Of a stretch of DNA of 64,000 nt, positions 25,108-37,745 are shown piece after piece (within the stretch, counting starts at the first letter, position 1; the number at the start of each line of letters is the position of its first letter). The notes below the pieces were generated by a model, which saw nothing but the letters and a program-made list of their open reading frames with translations, made no database searches and was not told the DNA's origin. This DNA is from Malurus cyaneus samueli (Eukaryota > Chordata > Aves > Passeriformes > Maluridae), in the NCBI GenBank assembly GCA_009741485.1, contig CM019238.1, positions 9,653,477-9,717,476 on the forward strand, in the 5' to 3' direction. The position numbers and the translations under genes were made by a program.

Positions 25108-27384
25108 GTGAGGCCTGAACAAATGTTAGTTTGGTCTTAACTGTCTCCAGCTGTGAGCAGGAAGGAAGGAGTGTAAAACAAAAAGGAGTGATGCTCCCGT
25201 TGATGCCCATTCTCATAGCTCGCAGGTATCAACAAATTAGGTTTTCCTGAGCCAAATAGCATCTGTATCCAAGCAATCACATTTAATTGTCATTGCTGTG
25301 TCTGTGCTCTGGCAAACTAATTCCTTTTTATACCTATTTACAGTTTTGTAGTTAAAATCTTCCAGCAATAATGAATTTTGCATCTGAGTATGTACAAAAA
25401 AAAAGGCACCCTTTCATGTCTTTAAATCTGTGTATCTTACTAAGAACCTTGATTTTTTTTTTATATATAATGGCAAACAATACATATTTGTTATGTAACT
25501 GCCAGCTTCACATTATTAGTGATTTTATAAATTCCATCATATTCTCCCTCAATCGTGTCTCTTTCTGGATGGAGGAATCCCAGTCCATTCAGAATCTGTT
25601 CTTTGAGAAACCTTCTAGTGTTTTTGACCATACTTGGCACCATCCATGTCACCATTTTCCATGCATTTCCATACTGGGTATAAACTCCCTGAGAGGGCAG
25701 AGCCAGCACTGCACAGTCAGTATGTGGGCAAAGAGGGAATAACTGATGGTGCAACCACGACCATAGCTTTATTCTCATTTCCTTTACTAACACTGCTTCA
25801 GATACTTTTTATTGCTAAGAAATGGATTCATTCTTTAGAGATGTCCACAATGACTAAGATCTCCCTGAACAATAAGGAAGGATTTAGAGTCCTTTTTTTG
25901 TATCTGTAGCTGTTTATTTTTCCCTTGTGCATTAATTCTTGAAACACTAAATTTTGTATCATTTTTCTTTCACCCAGTCAGTATTAGGTTTCTGTTATTA
26001 TTTCCCTCTTCCTCCCACTACCCTATTTTTAGCATCTTCATCATATAAATCTTCTCAGTATTTCAAATTCAAAAGCATATAGCCTTATCTTAATGTCCTT
26101 GTGGCTTGCACCTTCAAGTTTCACCAGCAATATAAAATAGATCATAACAGTGACACTAGTTTGACATTATCAAGGAAAATGTTAAAACAGCCGTAAGAAG
26201 ATATATTCAAAGTCAAATTAATTGTGTAAATTTTCCTATTTAAACATTCAATAAGATTGTCAGTGCTTTCATTCATATCCATTTCACAGCTTCTGGAGAA
26301 GGATTTTGTGTACCTCATAGGCAGATAAATATATATATGTCTTTACATAATGGATATTTTTAAAAGATTTTCTGAAGTCTATTGCTCACTCTCAGCACCA
26401 TGTAGAATTATCAACGTTATTTGCAATATGATTAGGAAGTCTTAAATACTGTTTTGTGCCATGAAGATACACTATGACAATATTTGAGTGGATTCGATGA
26501 GTCACCCCGAGTTTGATTTCATGAAAGCAGGACTGCATAACAAAGTGTGAGGCATCATCTCATTGGCAGTGCAGTCACACTCTGCCTCCCTTATTGAAAA
26601 TTCAATCACGTGCCATTATGCTACTTTTTATACAATATGATATCCACCTATTCTTAGCAGGCAGTGCGTTGAATGCGAGTGGAATAAAGTATAGCACGAC
26701 TGCCCCTTGTGCTATTTTAGACAAGCACAGAGTGAAAGCCAAAGTGTTTTCACAGACAATGTGCTCAGGCAGAAGGGTATTACATTAGGATTCATAAGTA
26801 CTCCACTTAACCTAGGCTGCATGGTTACCTAACAACTGCAATAACCAGAGGTGTTCTGTTTAGTGATGCACAATTTTACCAACAAAATAAAAGATAAGAA
26901 AAAAAATCTATTTTTCAGCTTTTCATTGCAGCTCTTTGTGTTTGTTTTTGCTTCTGTGTTTTGCAAGAGAGCTGACCATGCTAATATAGTTGAAATAATT
27001 CTGCCAAGTTCAACACATCATAAAACTAATTTAACTAAAAGACAGGTTATTTTAAAGGACTAGGAATGTACTATCATCACCAATTAAAAAAAATACTGTA
27101 TTCTTTAAAAGCAAATACTGACTGTCTACTTTGATGGAGTTATGGCTGGTAATATTTTAAGTATTCTGGGGAGAAGAAAAGACCATTCATTACTTTGGTC
27201 CTAATAGGAATAAAAAGTTAGCATAGAACAGAATCCCTGTCTGCAGCAATTCAACAGAATACCCACCACCTTTATCTCTGAGGAGCTCCAATCCCCATCT
27301 GCAGGGAAAAATAGATATGGATCTAATACTTTGTGAAGATCAGAGAAGTTGCATCTGTTTACCCAGTTATCAATTTAAAAGAAA
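25108..27384. other. Unique non-coding DNA, no gene recognised
   Basis: This is AT-rich sequence with thymine-rich stretches near 25.4-25.6 and 25.9-26.1 kb. Open frames of up to 123 codons overlap on both strands and resemble nothing known. A short AT dinucleotide run lies near 26331. Confidence 0.5.
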
Positions 27385-27575
27385 TTATAGGGTTAGAAGG
27401 GATGCTTGGAGGTCATAAAGGTCATCCTTGCCTCAGAGAAGTTCAAATGCCTCTATATCACTCCTGGCACATGCTTGTCTAGGATGTCCAGAAACGAATA
27501 TGGCATTAATTCTCAAGGAAATTTATTTCAGTGCTGGCACTTGAAATGGTTCTACAGAAATGTTTCTGAGTCAAA
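27385..27575 (-). mobile_element. CR1 LINE, 3' end fragment, antisense
   Basis: Read on the + strand this matches the reverse complement of a CR1 3' end. The block GGGTTAGAAGGGATGCTTGG AGGTCAT corresponds to the common 'gggttggaagggacctctggaggtcat' region, followed by a decayed 'cagagaagttcaaatg' stretch, ACATGCTTGTCTAGGATGTC, and a block ending in CAGTGCTGGCACTTG that corresponds to the 'ccagtgct' part of the family. The copy therefore lies on the minus strand with its 3' end near 27385. It is more diverged than the copy at 5.8 kb, and its right-hand boundary is approximate. Only untranslated 3' sequence is kept. Confidence 0.6.
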
Positions 27576-28389
27576 AAAAAATCAAAGGAAGCTGGCAGCA
27601 GTAGAACACCGTTTAAGATAAAAATTCTCCCTGGAGGAAAGTTAGAACAGCTCTGTATCCTCCAACAAAGCATAGGACAAATATCAACAAAATGCAAGTA
27701 GAAGCATCAAATAGAAATTGTAACAAAGTCCTAAATCTGAGCCTAAAAATATGCAATAAGAACAAACATATATGCAGGCTGTTCATTACAAAACGTCCGG
27801 AACAAAATTTGATAAATAAACAAAATATATCAAGGAGGAACAGACTCACTATGGATTGCAACTCCAATCTTCAGAAACAAAATGGACTTTTATATGAAGT
27901 TAATATTACTGACTTACCAGAAAGGTGACAATGACTGTGATAAGCATCTTTAAGGACAAAAACATAACAAGAATGGAAGCTTCAACAGCACTCACCTACC
28001 CTGAATAGGTGTCAGTGGAGGTGATACTGAGACAAAGTCTTTACATAACATAGAATTTTGGGGTTTGGAAAAATTTGTTAGGTACCAAAAGAAAAATCCT
28101 AACTCTTGACTTCACACTGAAAGGTGCCTGTGACCTAATTCAGTGTTTTACTTTCAAAGGCAATTGTTACTGCACACAACCAAATCATAAAATAGTGAGC
28201 AAAGGAAACCATAGGTACAGGCACAAATCTGTCATAATAAAGACAGTGACCACAGTGCTCACACAGGTAAGGCACTGCAACTTGTTAGAATTCTCTGTAT
28301 GGCAAAGACAAAGCAGCTTACAGGATGTACTTGAATTTTCTAAAGGCTTCCAAGATTTCTTAACCAAAAGTTCATAAAATGCCATGGGA
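27576..28389. other. A-rich sequence between two CR1 pieces
   Basis: The + strand is strikingly A-rich with few thymine tracts, like the coding strand of old LINEs. Part of it (from about 28050) could be an upstream continuation of the CR1 relic that follows, but I could not align it convincingly. The phrase ACATAGAATTTTGGGGTTTGG near 28041-28061 also resembles an antisense CR1 tail. No gene was recognised. Confidence 0.4.
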
Positions 28390-29060
28390 ATGTCTCCTTA
28401 TGGATTAATAACAGATTAAAAGGATAGGAAAGTAAAGTAGGAATAAATAGCAGGACTTCAAATGAGGCATCTGGCCTGAGGCTTATGCTGTTTAGTATTT
28501 TTGTAAATGATCTGGAAAGGGGTGGCAGGGATAGCAGCGTTTCCTACTGGTGACAAATTACTCAGGGTAGTAAAAAGGCAAGTAAACTGCAAAGACGTGC
28601 ACAGGAATTTCATGATTCAGAATGATTAGGCAGTAAACGTACAGAAAAACTCAGTATAAATAAATGTAAAGTAACACACATGGAAAAGTAACTTTAACTG
28701 TAGAAATTCACTGACTGAGACTAAATTAGCTATTATCTCTCAGAAGAGCTATCTGAGAGTTTTAACAGATAGCACCATGAAAACATTATCTTGATACTCA
28801 GAAGCACTTAAAAAGGCAAATAAAGCATTATGAATTTTTAGAAACAAGAAAGTGAAAGAGAAAACATGATTATGCCATTTTATAGCTCCAAAGCAAGTCT
28901 GCCACTCCATGAAATCTAATCTCCCCATCTTGGAAAACACCAAAGACCAGAGAAGGTGCAGAAAACTGCAGCAACAGTGATCAAAACTCTTCAGCACTCA
29001 GAGACAACAACAGAGGAAATTCTGACATTTCAGGATCCCCATAAAGTGAAAATCTTAGGG
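28390..29060 (+). mobile_element. Old CR1-type LINE, ORF2 C-terminal fragment (dead)
   Basis: Decayed coding sequence of a CR1-clade non-LTR retrotransposon. DNA blocks in family order include TTTTTGTAAATGATCTGGAA (about 28499-28518, the 'FxNDLE' region after the reverse transcriptase catalytic core), ATAAATGTAAAGTAACACACATGG (about 28658-28682, the 'KCKVLHLG'-like segment), a 'KLAIISQ...LRVL' segment (about 28720-28760), AAAAAGGCAAATAAAGCATTATG (about 28810-28832, the 'KKANKAL' segment), and the CTCCCCATCTTGGAAAAC ... GAAGGTGCAGAA stretch (about 28920-28962), matching the 'P.L...LE.VQ' region. Several in-frame stops and frameshifts break it, so no protein can be made. It resembles old CR1 lineages shared by reptiles and birds more than the young avian copies, which suggests an ancient insertion. 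The limits are approximate. Confidence 0.75.
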
Positions 29061-32000
29061 TAGAGGAGAAACTCATTTTTGAAATGTCAGCATATGTTGA
29101 TTCTGAAACTCAATATGCTTCAGGGGACTCTGACAGCTGCTACTGGAATTACAGCTAAACTGCTGAAGTTTCAAGGCTCAGAGAGTCTGAGGGCAGCCCT
29201 GGTCCCCAGGGGATCTCAGTCCCAGTGACTGCTGCAGCCCTTGGTCCATGGCAGCCCCAGCCCTGCCTCCCCTGGATGATGTGATCTGTTCTGCTGCAGA
29301 GCCCTGAGCCTAAAAATTCCCACTGAAGACTTGAACCAAGCACCTGGAGGGATCTCCACATTGTTCCAGAAATCCCACACTCAGGGACCTGAACAGAAAA
29401 CTTATGGAAGCTCTCCTTGAAACTCAGACACTCCTGTGTCAAACAATTGTCATAAAAGAATTAAAGTTTGAAAGTTATTTTTTCCAACAATATGCACAGC
29501 CTGAAAGATAAAGCTACATAGAAACACATCAGGTAGAACGCATAGCTATGGGCAGATTTAGAAAATAAATTGAAGACCAGCTTCAAATCAGTTTTTTCTT
29601 ACCATCTGAGAAGAATGTTTACAGTGGGTAATTTGGCTACCTTGCTTCAGTTTTGAAAAAACACCAGCAGTGTTGTTGGCCACTCTTTTCAAGTCAACAC
29701 ATGTGGAGATAGCCAACTTCCCAGCTCCACATATTCTATTTCTCAAAAGTCTCTCCAAGGAAAATCAGAAGAAACTTTTAGTCACAAAGACTCAGAGAAA
29801 ATTTAAAGCATTCAGTTCTACAGTGAAGTTTACAGTAATAAGGTGACCTCAGTCTGACAGGTTGAGACAGGATAGGTTCCAAAATCAGACCAGAAGCTTT
29901 TTCACAGTGAAATTAGATAAACTTGGTGACAGCTCACCAAGGGACTGATCCCTCACCCACAACATGGTGTGGCACCAGTTTAAAACCAAGTATTTATTGC
30001 TGATAAATAACTTCCTTCAGTTGAAATTTCAGCCCATTTGAAGGCAATGGGAATGCTGCCATGAGCTCAATTTTCATCATTGCACCAAAAGTTTCATATT
30101 TGTTACAATTAAAAAAAGCAATTTTATTATTTATAGGGGTTAAATCTCTGAGTATATGTATTAAAAGCAAACTATTAAACATTTTTCAAATAAAAACTCA
30201 AAGGAATAACTTTATCATGGGTAGAGCAAACCACCCTTTTTATATATAATTTGTAGCCACATTAAAGTTCAGAGCCCATCAATTAGTAATTATTTTAGTG
30301 TATTACAGTCATTGGAGGAACAGAGGGGGCCCAAAAGCCAAATTGTGCTTCCTCTCCTTTAATTTGATTCAGTCATGGGTTTTCCACTTTTTGCTGCAGC
30401 TGGGACTCTGCTCACTCAGTTATAGGTGTATTTGGTATACTGGAAAACAATTCATACAGCCATACAGAACATGAATAACCTGCCCCTTACTCATGGGAAT
30501 GACAGCTCTGCCCTCAAGGGAGCCAGACACATGGAATACATTTACTCACTTCCCTGATCATCTTTCAATTTGCAGAAATAACCTCTGCTTTCACAGATTA
30601 GTTATTAGTTATAGATTCATGAATCCTTACTGTTGTGGTAAATGTAATGACTCAGTCACTTTTGCTGTTGTTGACAGGCAAAATTTCAGAGTCTTCAGGT
30701 TAACCTTTTATGTGGGCACAAATTCAGACAAGCAGAGAGACTTTCATATTTCTCGAAAGAAAAGATGACGAGAATTGCAGAAGATTCCAGACAAACATGC
30801 ACAGTAAACGTGCCAGGATTACAAGAGACGTGATGATTCAGGATATATCATGTGTGTAACTAAAAGCCTTATAACCACAATGAGTAATTTAAAGATACAT
30901 CATCAACGCTGATTTTTGAGCAATCAACATAGATGGGTGTAGATGGGTGGCCATGGGGGCTGACAGATTTCATTGAGCTCTTGACATCTCTTGCCTAGCT
31001 GCAATTGCTGTATTTGAGTGAACTTTCTGCTGTGCCAGCAGTAACCCAGGCAGATAATTACAACATCTTTGAAAAAGCTCATCCGAGAAACAAATAAGCT
31101 TGCTTTAAAAAAAAAATCTTCATATTGCCCTGACTCATAAATCTATGATGCACTTAATTAAATTCAATAGGCAATTTTAGGGAGAGATAAACAAATTAAA
31201 GAACCTCTGCTAAATGACAGAAAATTCCAAATAAACATAACCCATTTTGCATTTTAATTCCAGAGTTGCTTGTCCTTGTCAGGGCTGATACCTGCCTTAC
31301 AAATACTTTTCCTTCTTGAAAACAGCTCTCACATAACGATATTAAAGAAACATACCAAAAAATAGTTTTCTAACCAGATAACCCACTCTATCCTCCACGG
31401 ACACAAAGGAGAAGGCCAGAAAAGACAACTACAATTTTTTTATTATGCCGAGGAGCTCTTCTTTAAAGATTCTTCCCCTCCTAACTCCTCTGGAGAGCAG
31501 CAATTAGCATGCTGTTTGTCCAGATCCATCAACAATGGCACCTATAAAGCTGTAAATATGCCATGCATGTGTTAGATTTATTATGGTACCTTCCAGTCTG
31601 ACAGATTTATACATTGTCTTTTTCTTGTAAAGGCTAGAACTGCTGTACAAAATAAAGAAAATCATTTGCAAGCAGCAGCTATCAGCTACGTGTAAGAATC
31701 CATCTGAGTTTATCCAGATTCAAGTGTTGTTCCCCATCACCTTGGAATCCCCAGTTCCTTCACTCAGCCTCTCCCTCAAAAGCTCTGGAGAAAGCCATTC
31801 CTTGCTCACCATATGTGTTTGTCAGCTCCAGAATCCCATTTATCATAGGATCAGGGAACAGTTAAGGCACAGTTCTGAATTCTGCTCAGGAGAGATCTTT
31901 TCCATCTAGGTGTCATGGAAAGTTTTCTCTGTGCAGACTGAACCATCCCTCAAGTCTCTCAAGCCTGAGAATCAGCAGACAGCTCCAACCTCCCCTTTTC

Positions 32001-35000
32001 TCCTGCCCACGTTCTTCTTCACAGATTGTTCTCCCAAGCACCAAAAAGCCAAGTTGTGTCACTCGTGTCCCTATCCCACTGCTGAGCACAGCAGACAAGT
32101 GCCTTCTGTGGAAAAGGGGGGATTTCTGTCAGGAAGTGCTACCCAGGGCCATGCCCATTCTCTGCAGCTGCTGGGGAAGGCCAGGGGTGAGCAGAGAGAG
32201 ACAGCAACAAATGACAGAGAGCATTTGTTTTCAACAACTGAAAAAGTAAAAGCAAAAAAAAAACATCTAGAGAAGCTGACAGGTGGTAAATCATGAAATA
32301 TTTCATATGGAATTTTTAAAAGATATAGGAAAGCACCATGTGGTGCTCCCACGCAGAGTTTTTTAATATATGTGTGTCTGTCGATGGAGCAGGGAAGGTG
32401 TGCTCACTGCAGAAATGTTATCCGAATGCTTCTCAGCTCCTTGTCACTGGGCTTCTTTCACTCCACCTACCCAACCTGGAATAGCAGCCCAGTTCCTCTA
32501 AGTCTGGCATCTTCTCTGCTTTCCCTGCTTTATTCAGAGCACAGTCAACCACTCTCTTCATTTCACAGCTCTTTGTTCTGCTTCCCTTCAGGGACTCTGA
32601 CTCCTCCAGAGACATGGGGTAGTTTAAGCCCAAATTAAACCCTGTACTTAGTAATTATTTCACACCCTTTTTCACCCTTTTTTTCATTAACTTCTTAGTT
32701 TGACTAAATCCTGCACAGATTAAGACTTTCCTAATGCCTGTGACATGACATAGCTGAAGAAGGAAAATCTATGTATGTTTATAAATAATAATTTTGTCGA
32801 AAAAGGACAAGGCCTGCAATGTTTAAGAGGAAAGCCTACTTCTTGTTTAAACTCTGCATTTTCCAAGGTCTTTAAAACTCTTAAATGTGGGGATATAATT
32901 TCTATTGCTTGGATTTATATTTTGGATCAATTGGATCATGTTAAAGTGTCCAAATGTAAAACTGCAGCCTCCTGACAGGCATTATGAACAGGAAGTTCAC
33001 AAGACTAGGCTGTGTTATTCAGTAGACAAGATGTTGCACTGTCAGCCAACTGGAGTTGAGCTACTGAAATTGCTCCTTGCCAAGGATACTTTGGTCATTT
33101 TTCAGATACTTTACAGTGAACTGGTATGTCTCACACTTGGATTTCAGCATGGGTGTTTTTTTCATTTAATAGGAGGTCAGGCTCTTCTGTTAGAAGGATC
33201 TTTGTGATCGTGAGATGCAAAGCTCAAATGTCAGACATATAATATTTATTAGAAGCAGCAAAAGAAAAGGTTGCAGTCACCCTTTGTAAAATTCTGAAGT
33301 GGAAAGCACCACAGCTCCCAGTGGCTGAAGAGTCAACAATTACATACTCTAAAATTATAAATAAAATCCTTTAAAATACAAGAAAACTTCCACTTTGTCC
33401 AGCCAGAATCTGAGGCTGTGAATGAGTGGAATTCCAAAGGTCTAAAGAGAACTAATAACTTCAGGCTGTTATTTGAGGATCCAGGCAAAAAAAATGCAAA
33501 GTACAGCAAAACATCTGTAAGAGCAGCAGTGAGATGCTTTGCTTCCCAAACCAGGAATATCAGATCTACATCCTCTTCCATGGTGTTCTACACTGAAGCA
33601 AAATATACAGGAGAGGAATCACAACTGTAAATGAAAGTTAAATGGCAACATGGGGTAGATTTCAGATTCCTAAACAATCCTCATAACCCTCACAAGAGAC
33701 CTATTGCAATAACACAGCTGGATTATGGCAGAGTGAAATGCCCCAACATTACACAGCTGTTACAAGTTCTTTAGGAGAATTTTGAAATCTTGAATATGCT
33801 TGTGGGAAAGAGTATTTTTTTCATCCCTAATGATGGTAAATCAGTGTCTGAATTAATGTAGCAGAAATTTTGCAAATATTTTAGCACAAGGTATCCAGAC
33901 CACTAAAACTGATCTCTTCTTTCATGGTTTCCCCATTCAGAGTCAAAATTGTTGTGATGTCTGATTAGGGTATTTGTAAGCTCAAATTTCACCCTGAAAT
34001 ATCAAAGATGAAATTTTAAAAACTTAAATTAAAGATCCTTATTGTTTAGTTGGAAACTACTTTGAATCCTGCAGCTCTCTGCCTTCTGTTCCTTAGAGTA
34101 ACTTTTTCCATACAGTATTTGCTGCATGTGTGAAAACCAAATTTATCTCCCAAATGCATCTATTTCCAATGATCTCCAAGAACAGTGATTCAAACCAATT
34201 CAAATATTCAGCAGCAGTAATACCACAGTGATTAGGTAAAAGTACTATAGATTTCTGCTAAAAGAAGAAATATGTGGAATAACTTAATGCAAACAACCCT
34301 TCCCATGAAAACTATTAGTGATGGAGAGAAATTGGCATTGTATTTAGACAGCTAATTTAGGAAGCTTGCCAAAATAATTAGAAGAAATCCTACAAACTTT
34401 TCAACCCAGGTGGAATCCTTTCATTTGTTGAGTTAAAGGAATGACAAATATCCTGATGCCTTGATAAATGTAATTTTTAAGTGCTGTCTAGTCCTTGCTC
34501 AATGCCAAAACCCTCTTCTTGCATGTGGTATCAAATTCCAAGCATCACTCTGCCATCACCATGGTAATCAGGGGACCACCAAAATTTCAGGGAGCAAACA
34601 AACAAACTACATACTCCTACTTGCCTCACTATGTACTGAGAATGATAACTTTTTCTTCCTACATGGTGGTATTGTGAGAAAGCTGATGTGAAACACAGCC
34701 ACTGCCATGTCTAAATGTTAAATAAACTCAAGGCAGCCACTGAGATCAACCATCCCTTGTAGCAAGCACTGCACTAGTTGTCAGTGGAGGTAGTATAATG
34801 TCTGGGAAAACTGTAGCTGGGACACAAACAGCTTCTAGGAGTATTTTAACTATGTTTGGAGCCTTTAATCAAGAGTCCAGAACAATCAGGAGACAATCGT
34901 GAGTCATGAAGCCATAACCCAGGTTATTCACTGGAGTAGGGCCATTTGCACAGGTACTTCCTTTGGCCCTTCATAGTTACAGGCAGCATCTTTCTGGAAG

Positions 35001-35185
35001 CAGGACAACATTCATGCCAGAACTGCAGCTGAGGAGGAAAAGTAAGGTGAAGCTTCCCCTTTTGTGTAATGCAGCAAAAGGCTTTCCTCTGGAGAGTGAA
35101 TATTTCCACAAAAACTGATAAAAGATAACATTCGTGAACCTCTCGAGGCAGCTGCCACTTGTGAGTCTGTGCTGTCTCTCCACAG
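29061..35185. other. Unique non-coding DNA with one GC-richer patch
   Basis: No gene was recognised. A GC-richer patch at about 29160-29420, directly downstream of the old CR1 fragment, carries a 95-codon minus-strand open frame with no known domain. A 10-base tandem duplication (TAGATGGGTG twice) lies at 30930-30949. A pyrimidine-rich block at about 31.7-32.6 kb holds several overlapping open frames (up to 128 codons) that resemble nothing known. Confidence 0.5.
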
Positions 35186-35305
35186 GGAGGGATCAGAGAT
35201 TTAAATGAGTTCAATCCTGAGGATTTAGTAACAAATCAGGGTTTGCTCTACCAACAAGCACGGGTACATTTCCTACTGACCAGAGCTAAAAGGAGCAATT
35301 CACAG
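35186..35305 (+). other. Candidate coding exon, 120 bases, phase 0 to phase 0
   Basis: The segment is preceded by a pyrimidine-rich acceptor, GTGCTGTCTCTCCACAG, and ends at CACAG|GTAATG. Exactly 40 codons are open in one frame, with both boundaries falling between codons. The conceptual peptide starts GGIRDLNEFNPEDL and ends RAKRSNSQ; it is hydrophilic and balanced in composition, as expected of a real exon. I do not recognise the protein. The frame stays open past the donor to about 35470, so openness by itself is not decisive. Alternatives are chance or an exon of a non-coding transcript. Confidence 0.27.
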
Positions 35306-35850
35306 GTAATGCCCTGCCAAGATAGAGCTGTATCCCAGCCTGAAGACCAGCAATACTGCCTGAGTGTAGCAAATAGAGTAAAGCTCTTATCTACAGGTCT
35401 AAATCCATTTATATTCTCACTTGCATATGACTTATGTTGGTTTCAGTGGGTGGCAATTCTACTTCTCTGACAGCATTTTATAATAAAAAATCTATCCAAC
35501 CTAAAGAGGGAAATACATTCTGATTCCAACAGTACACTCACACGGAAGCAGACTTCAGCTGAAGACATGCTTCTAGATGTATTTTGTTCTTTTGATATGA
35601 GCATCAACAGTGAAATAGGTGGAATTTATCAATTAACTTACAGGAGCATAAAACAAATATTCAGCACCTCATGACAGGCTACAGTGGCTGCCTCACCTGC
35701 AGTGCTGTGGGATGCACTCTACCAACTCTACACAAGCTCTTTTCAAGCAATTTTCATTTTTGTAAATAGTTTTATTTTTGATTCTTATGTGAAAAGACTT
35801 TTAAGTGAGCAAAAGAAAAAACACACCTGGATGTACTTGCATTCTATTTT

Positions 35851-35947
35851 TATGGCTTTTCCTTGTAATGCCAAAGTACCACACATTTATTTGCTTTGAC
35901 CTAATTAAGGAATACATGAAAATCTACTTTGCTAAAGTTCACTAATG
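35851..35947 (+). repeat. Unidentified dispersed repeat, copy A
   Basis: This segment aligns without gaps over 78 bases (35851-35928) with 37656-37733, at 63 of 78 positions by my count (about 81%). Shared cores include CTTGTAATG, CCACAC, TTTATTTG and ACCTAATTAAG. A short match (TCACTAAT) continues after a small gap. The similarity is far above chance, so the two segments descend from one sequence, either two insertions of an old transposon or a local duplication. The family was not recognised. Confidence 0.7.
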
Positions 35948-37655
35948 CCAGCCAGTCACTGCTGCAAATGACAAACACAAGGACTTACTGGGTTACTGCT
36001 GCACACTGAAATGTAATCAAAGGCTGAAATGCAAAAACGTACCATAAAAAGTGCAACTGTCTTCCAAAAAGAACTTACTAGTAGTGAGGATTTATAATCC
36101 TCTAAATACAAGCACAATATACTTACTTGAGAAATTGTAAAAGGTAATGAGCTAAGTTACATAAGTTCTCATTCAATGAGGTTACATTGCTAATGTGCAA
36201 GCCTTGGGAAAGGTATCTTAAAGTATTGAAAATTGAATAGAAATTGGCAGAAACAATGAAACTCTAATACCATGACCTAAACATAACACACCTACACCCA
36301 AATTCTGGTCAGCTGCATCAATGAAAGTCTAAGTGCATCAATGTGAAAACTGCTACTTTGTAGCTAAAAATTTGTTCTTGAAAAGCCACTCTTCCCAATC
36401 ATTTTTCACCATTTCTTGCTAGAACACTGACAAACTGAAAACATATTAATGGCACTTTAACATCTTTCTGCATAATTCACAAGTGCCATAAGGCTCATGT
36501 CCAACAAAAAAATGCACCTGCATTTACCTGCATTTGTAAAACTGAAACATCCACAAGGTAAACTGCTCATTTTTGCACAAGTTTCACCTTCTCTGAGTGT
36601 CCTGTCCTGTGCCTTATCCTGTCCAATGGATACAATGCAGGAGAAACACGGTGTTAAGAAATGGAGTTTGCTGTTTGGGATGTCCTTCCCTTTAAAACAC
36701 TTAATAATAAACAGTTTAAGTAAAACGTGGGCTCCCATCTTCTGCTTCACTTGAAATTCTTTGTCAGAAATGTGAACCACACAAGATGAAACAACCACCA
36801 TATCTGAAGGAGTAGCTCTTGGCTTTCCAGCTCCAGCACAGAAAGTAATGATAAGAATATTGGCAAAGGCTACAAACAGGATTTTGGCACTATGACTACT
36901 TAAACTTGAAATGGGATTAGAGCCTCTCTGTTCTCATCTCCTTTGTGTTTGTGTGGATTCATCACTTCTGAGGCCGTTGCCCCTCTCCAGCTGCTCCTGA
37001 TGACAGAGTGGAAGTCAGTTTAGAGTCTCAGAAGTCCTTCACAAATTGGTGGGGCCGTCCCAGGGGATAAAGCAGCATGATTGTTACAAAGCACCAGCAA
37101 TGAGCTCAGTGCTTTCCTTTCCCCAAAGGGCTTAGTCAGACAGGATTGAAGGTAAGGAGAGTCCTGAACCAGCCTGGGTGTGCTGCTTTGCTGATGGGGG
37201 TCGATGAAGATGAAACAGGTGCTCTCTCTCTGTTGGTCAGCAGCAATGCTGTGGCTGGCACACCAGCAGATATTGTACATACGACCTTACAGGTCACCTT
37301 TCTCTCCAAAGACACCGCAGACTTTCATGCTGGAGGCTGTTTCTTTCACTGTTCTGGTTTTTGCTGCTTTTCAAAGCAGCTCTAGGGATTGCTGAAATGA
37401 GTCACTGCCCTTGAACAGCAGCAAGAGTAACTAAAAACCCTAGAGGAGGCTCCCCACCAGAGTATCCATCCTGGTATCCTGAGAAAGGGTCCTGTCGGGA
37501 TGCAGTCAGATTGTGGGGTCCATGCAAATTTGTGGCCTTAGAGGAAAGGCATCCAGGTAAAGTGATGCATCATTGGACATACAGAGAAAAATTCTGGGTT
37601 CTTGGATGTTTTTAGTTATTAATCTCTAGGGAATTCTACTTCTGAGTCAAGTTTG
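35948..37655. other. Non-coding DNA between the two related copies
   Basis: No gene was recognised. The minus-strand open frame at 36457-36801 (114 codons) and the frames near 37.0-37.4 kb have no recognisable domain. A short duplication (CTGCATTTAC then CTGCATTTGT) lies near 36518-36537. There are possible small splice-bounded segments (for example a GAAG|GTAAGG donor at about 37151), but none is convincing. Confidence 0.5.
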
Positions 37656-37745
37656 TATAACTTTTGCTTGTAATGTCAAAGTTCCACACCTTTATTTGGC
37701 ATTACCTAATTAAGAAATATGTTAAAACCTACTGGGGTCACTAAT
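37656..37745 (+). repeat. Unidentified dispersed repeat, copy B
   Basis: Second copy of the sequence at 35851-35947, in the same orientation, about 1.8 kb downstream. The aligned 78 bases run 37656-37733, with TCACTAAT continuing at 37738-37745. No terminal inverted repeats, poly(A) tail or target-site duplication could be made out at either end, so the full element limits and class are unknown. Confidence 0.7.

Noticed and set aside
24620..25111. A 163-codon frame taken as a complete gene
   Set aside because: No family resemblance. Only the splice-bounded inner part (24841-25107) is kept, as a weak exon candidate.
27996..28026. A 31-base minus-strand segment ending at a GTAG|GTGAGT donor
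   Set aside because: Too short, not in a recognisable frame, and surrounded by probable old LINE sequence.
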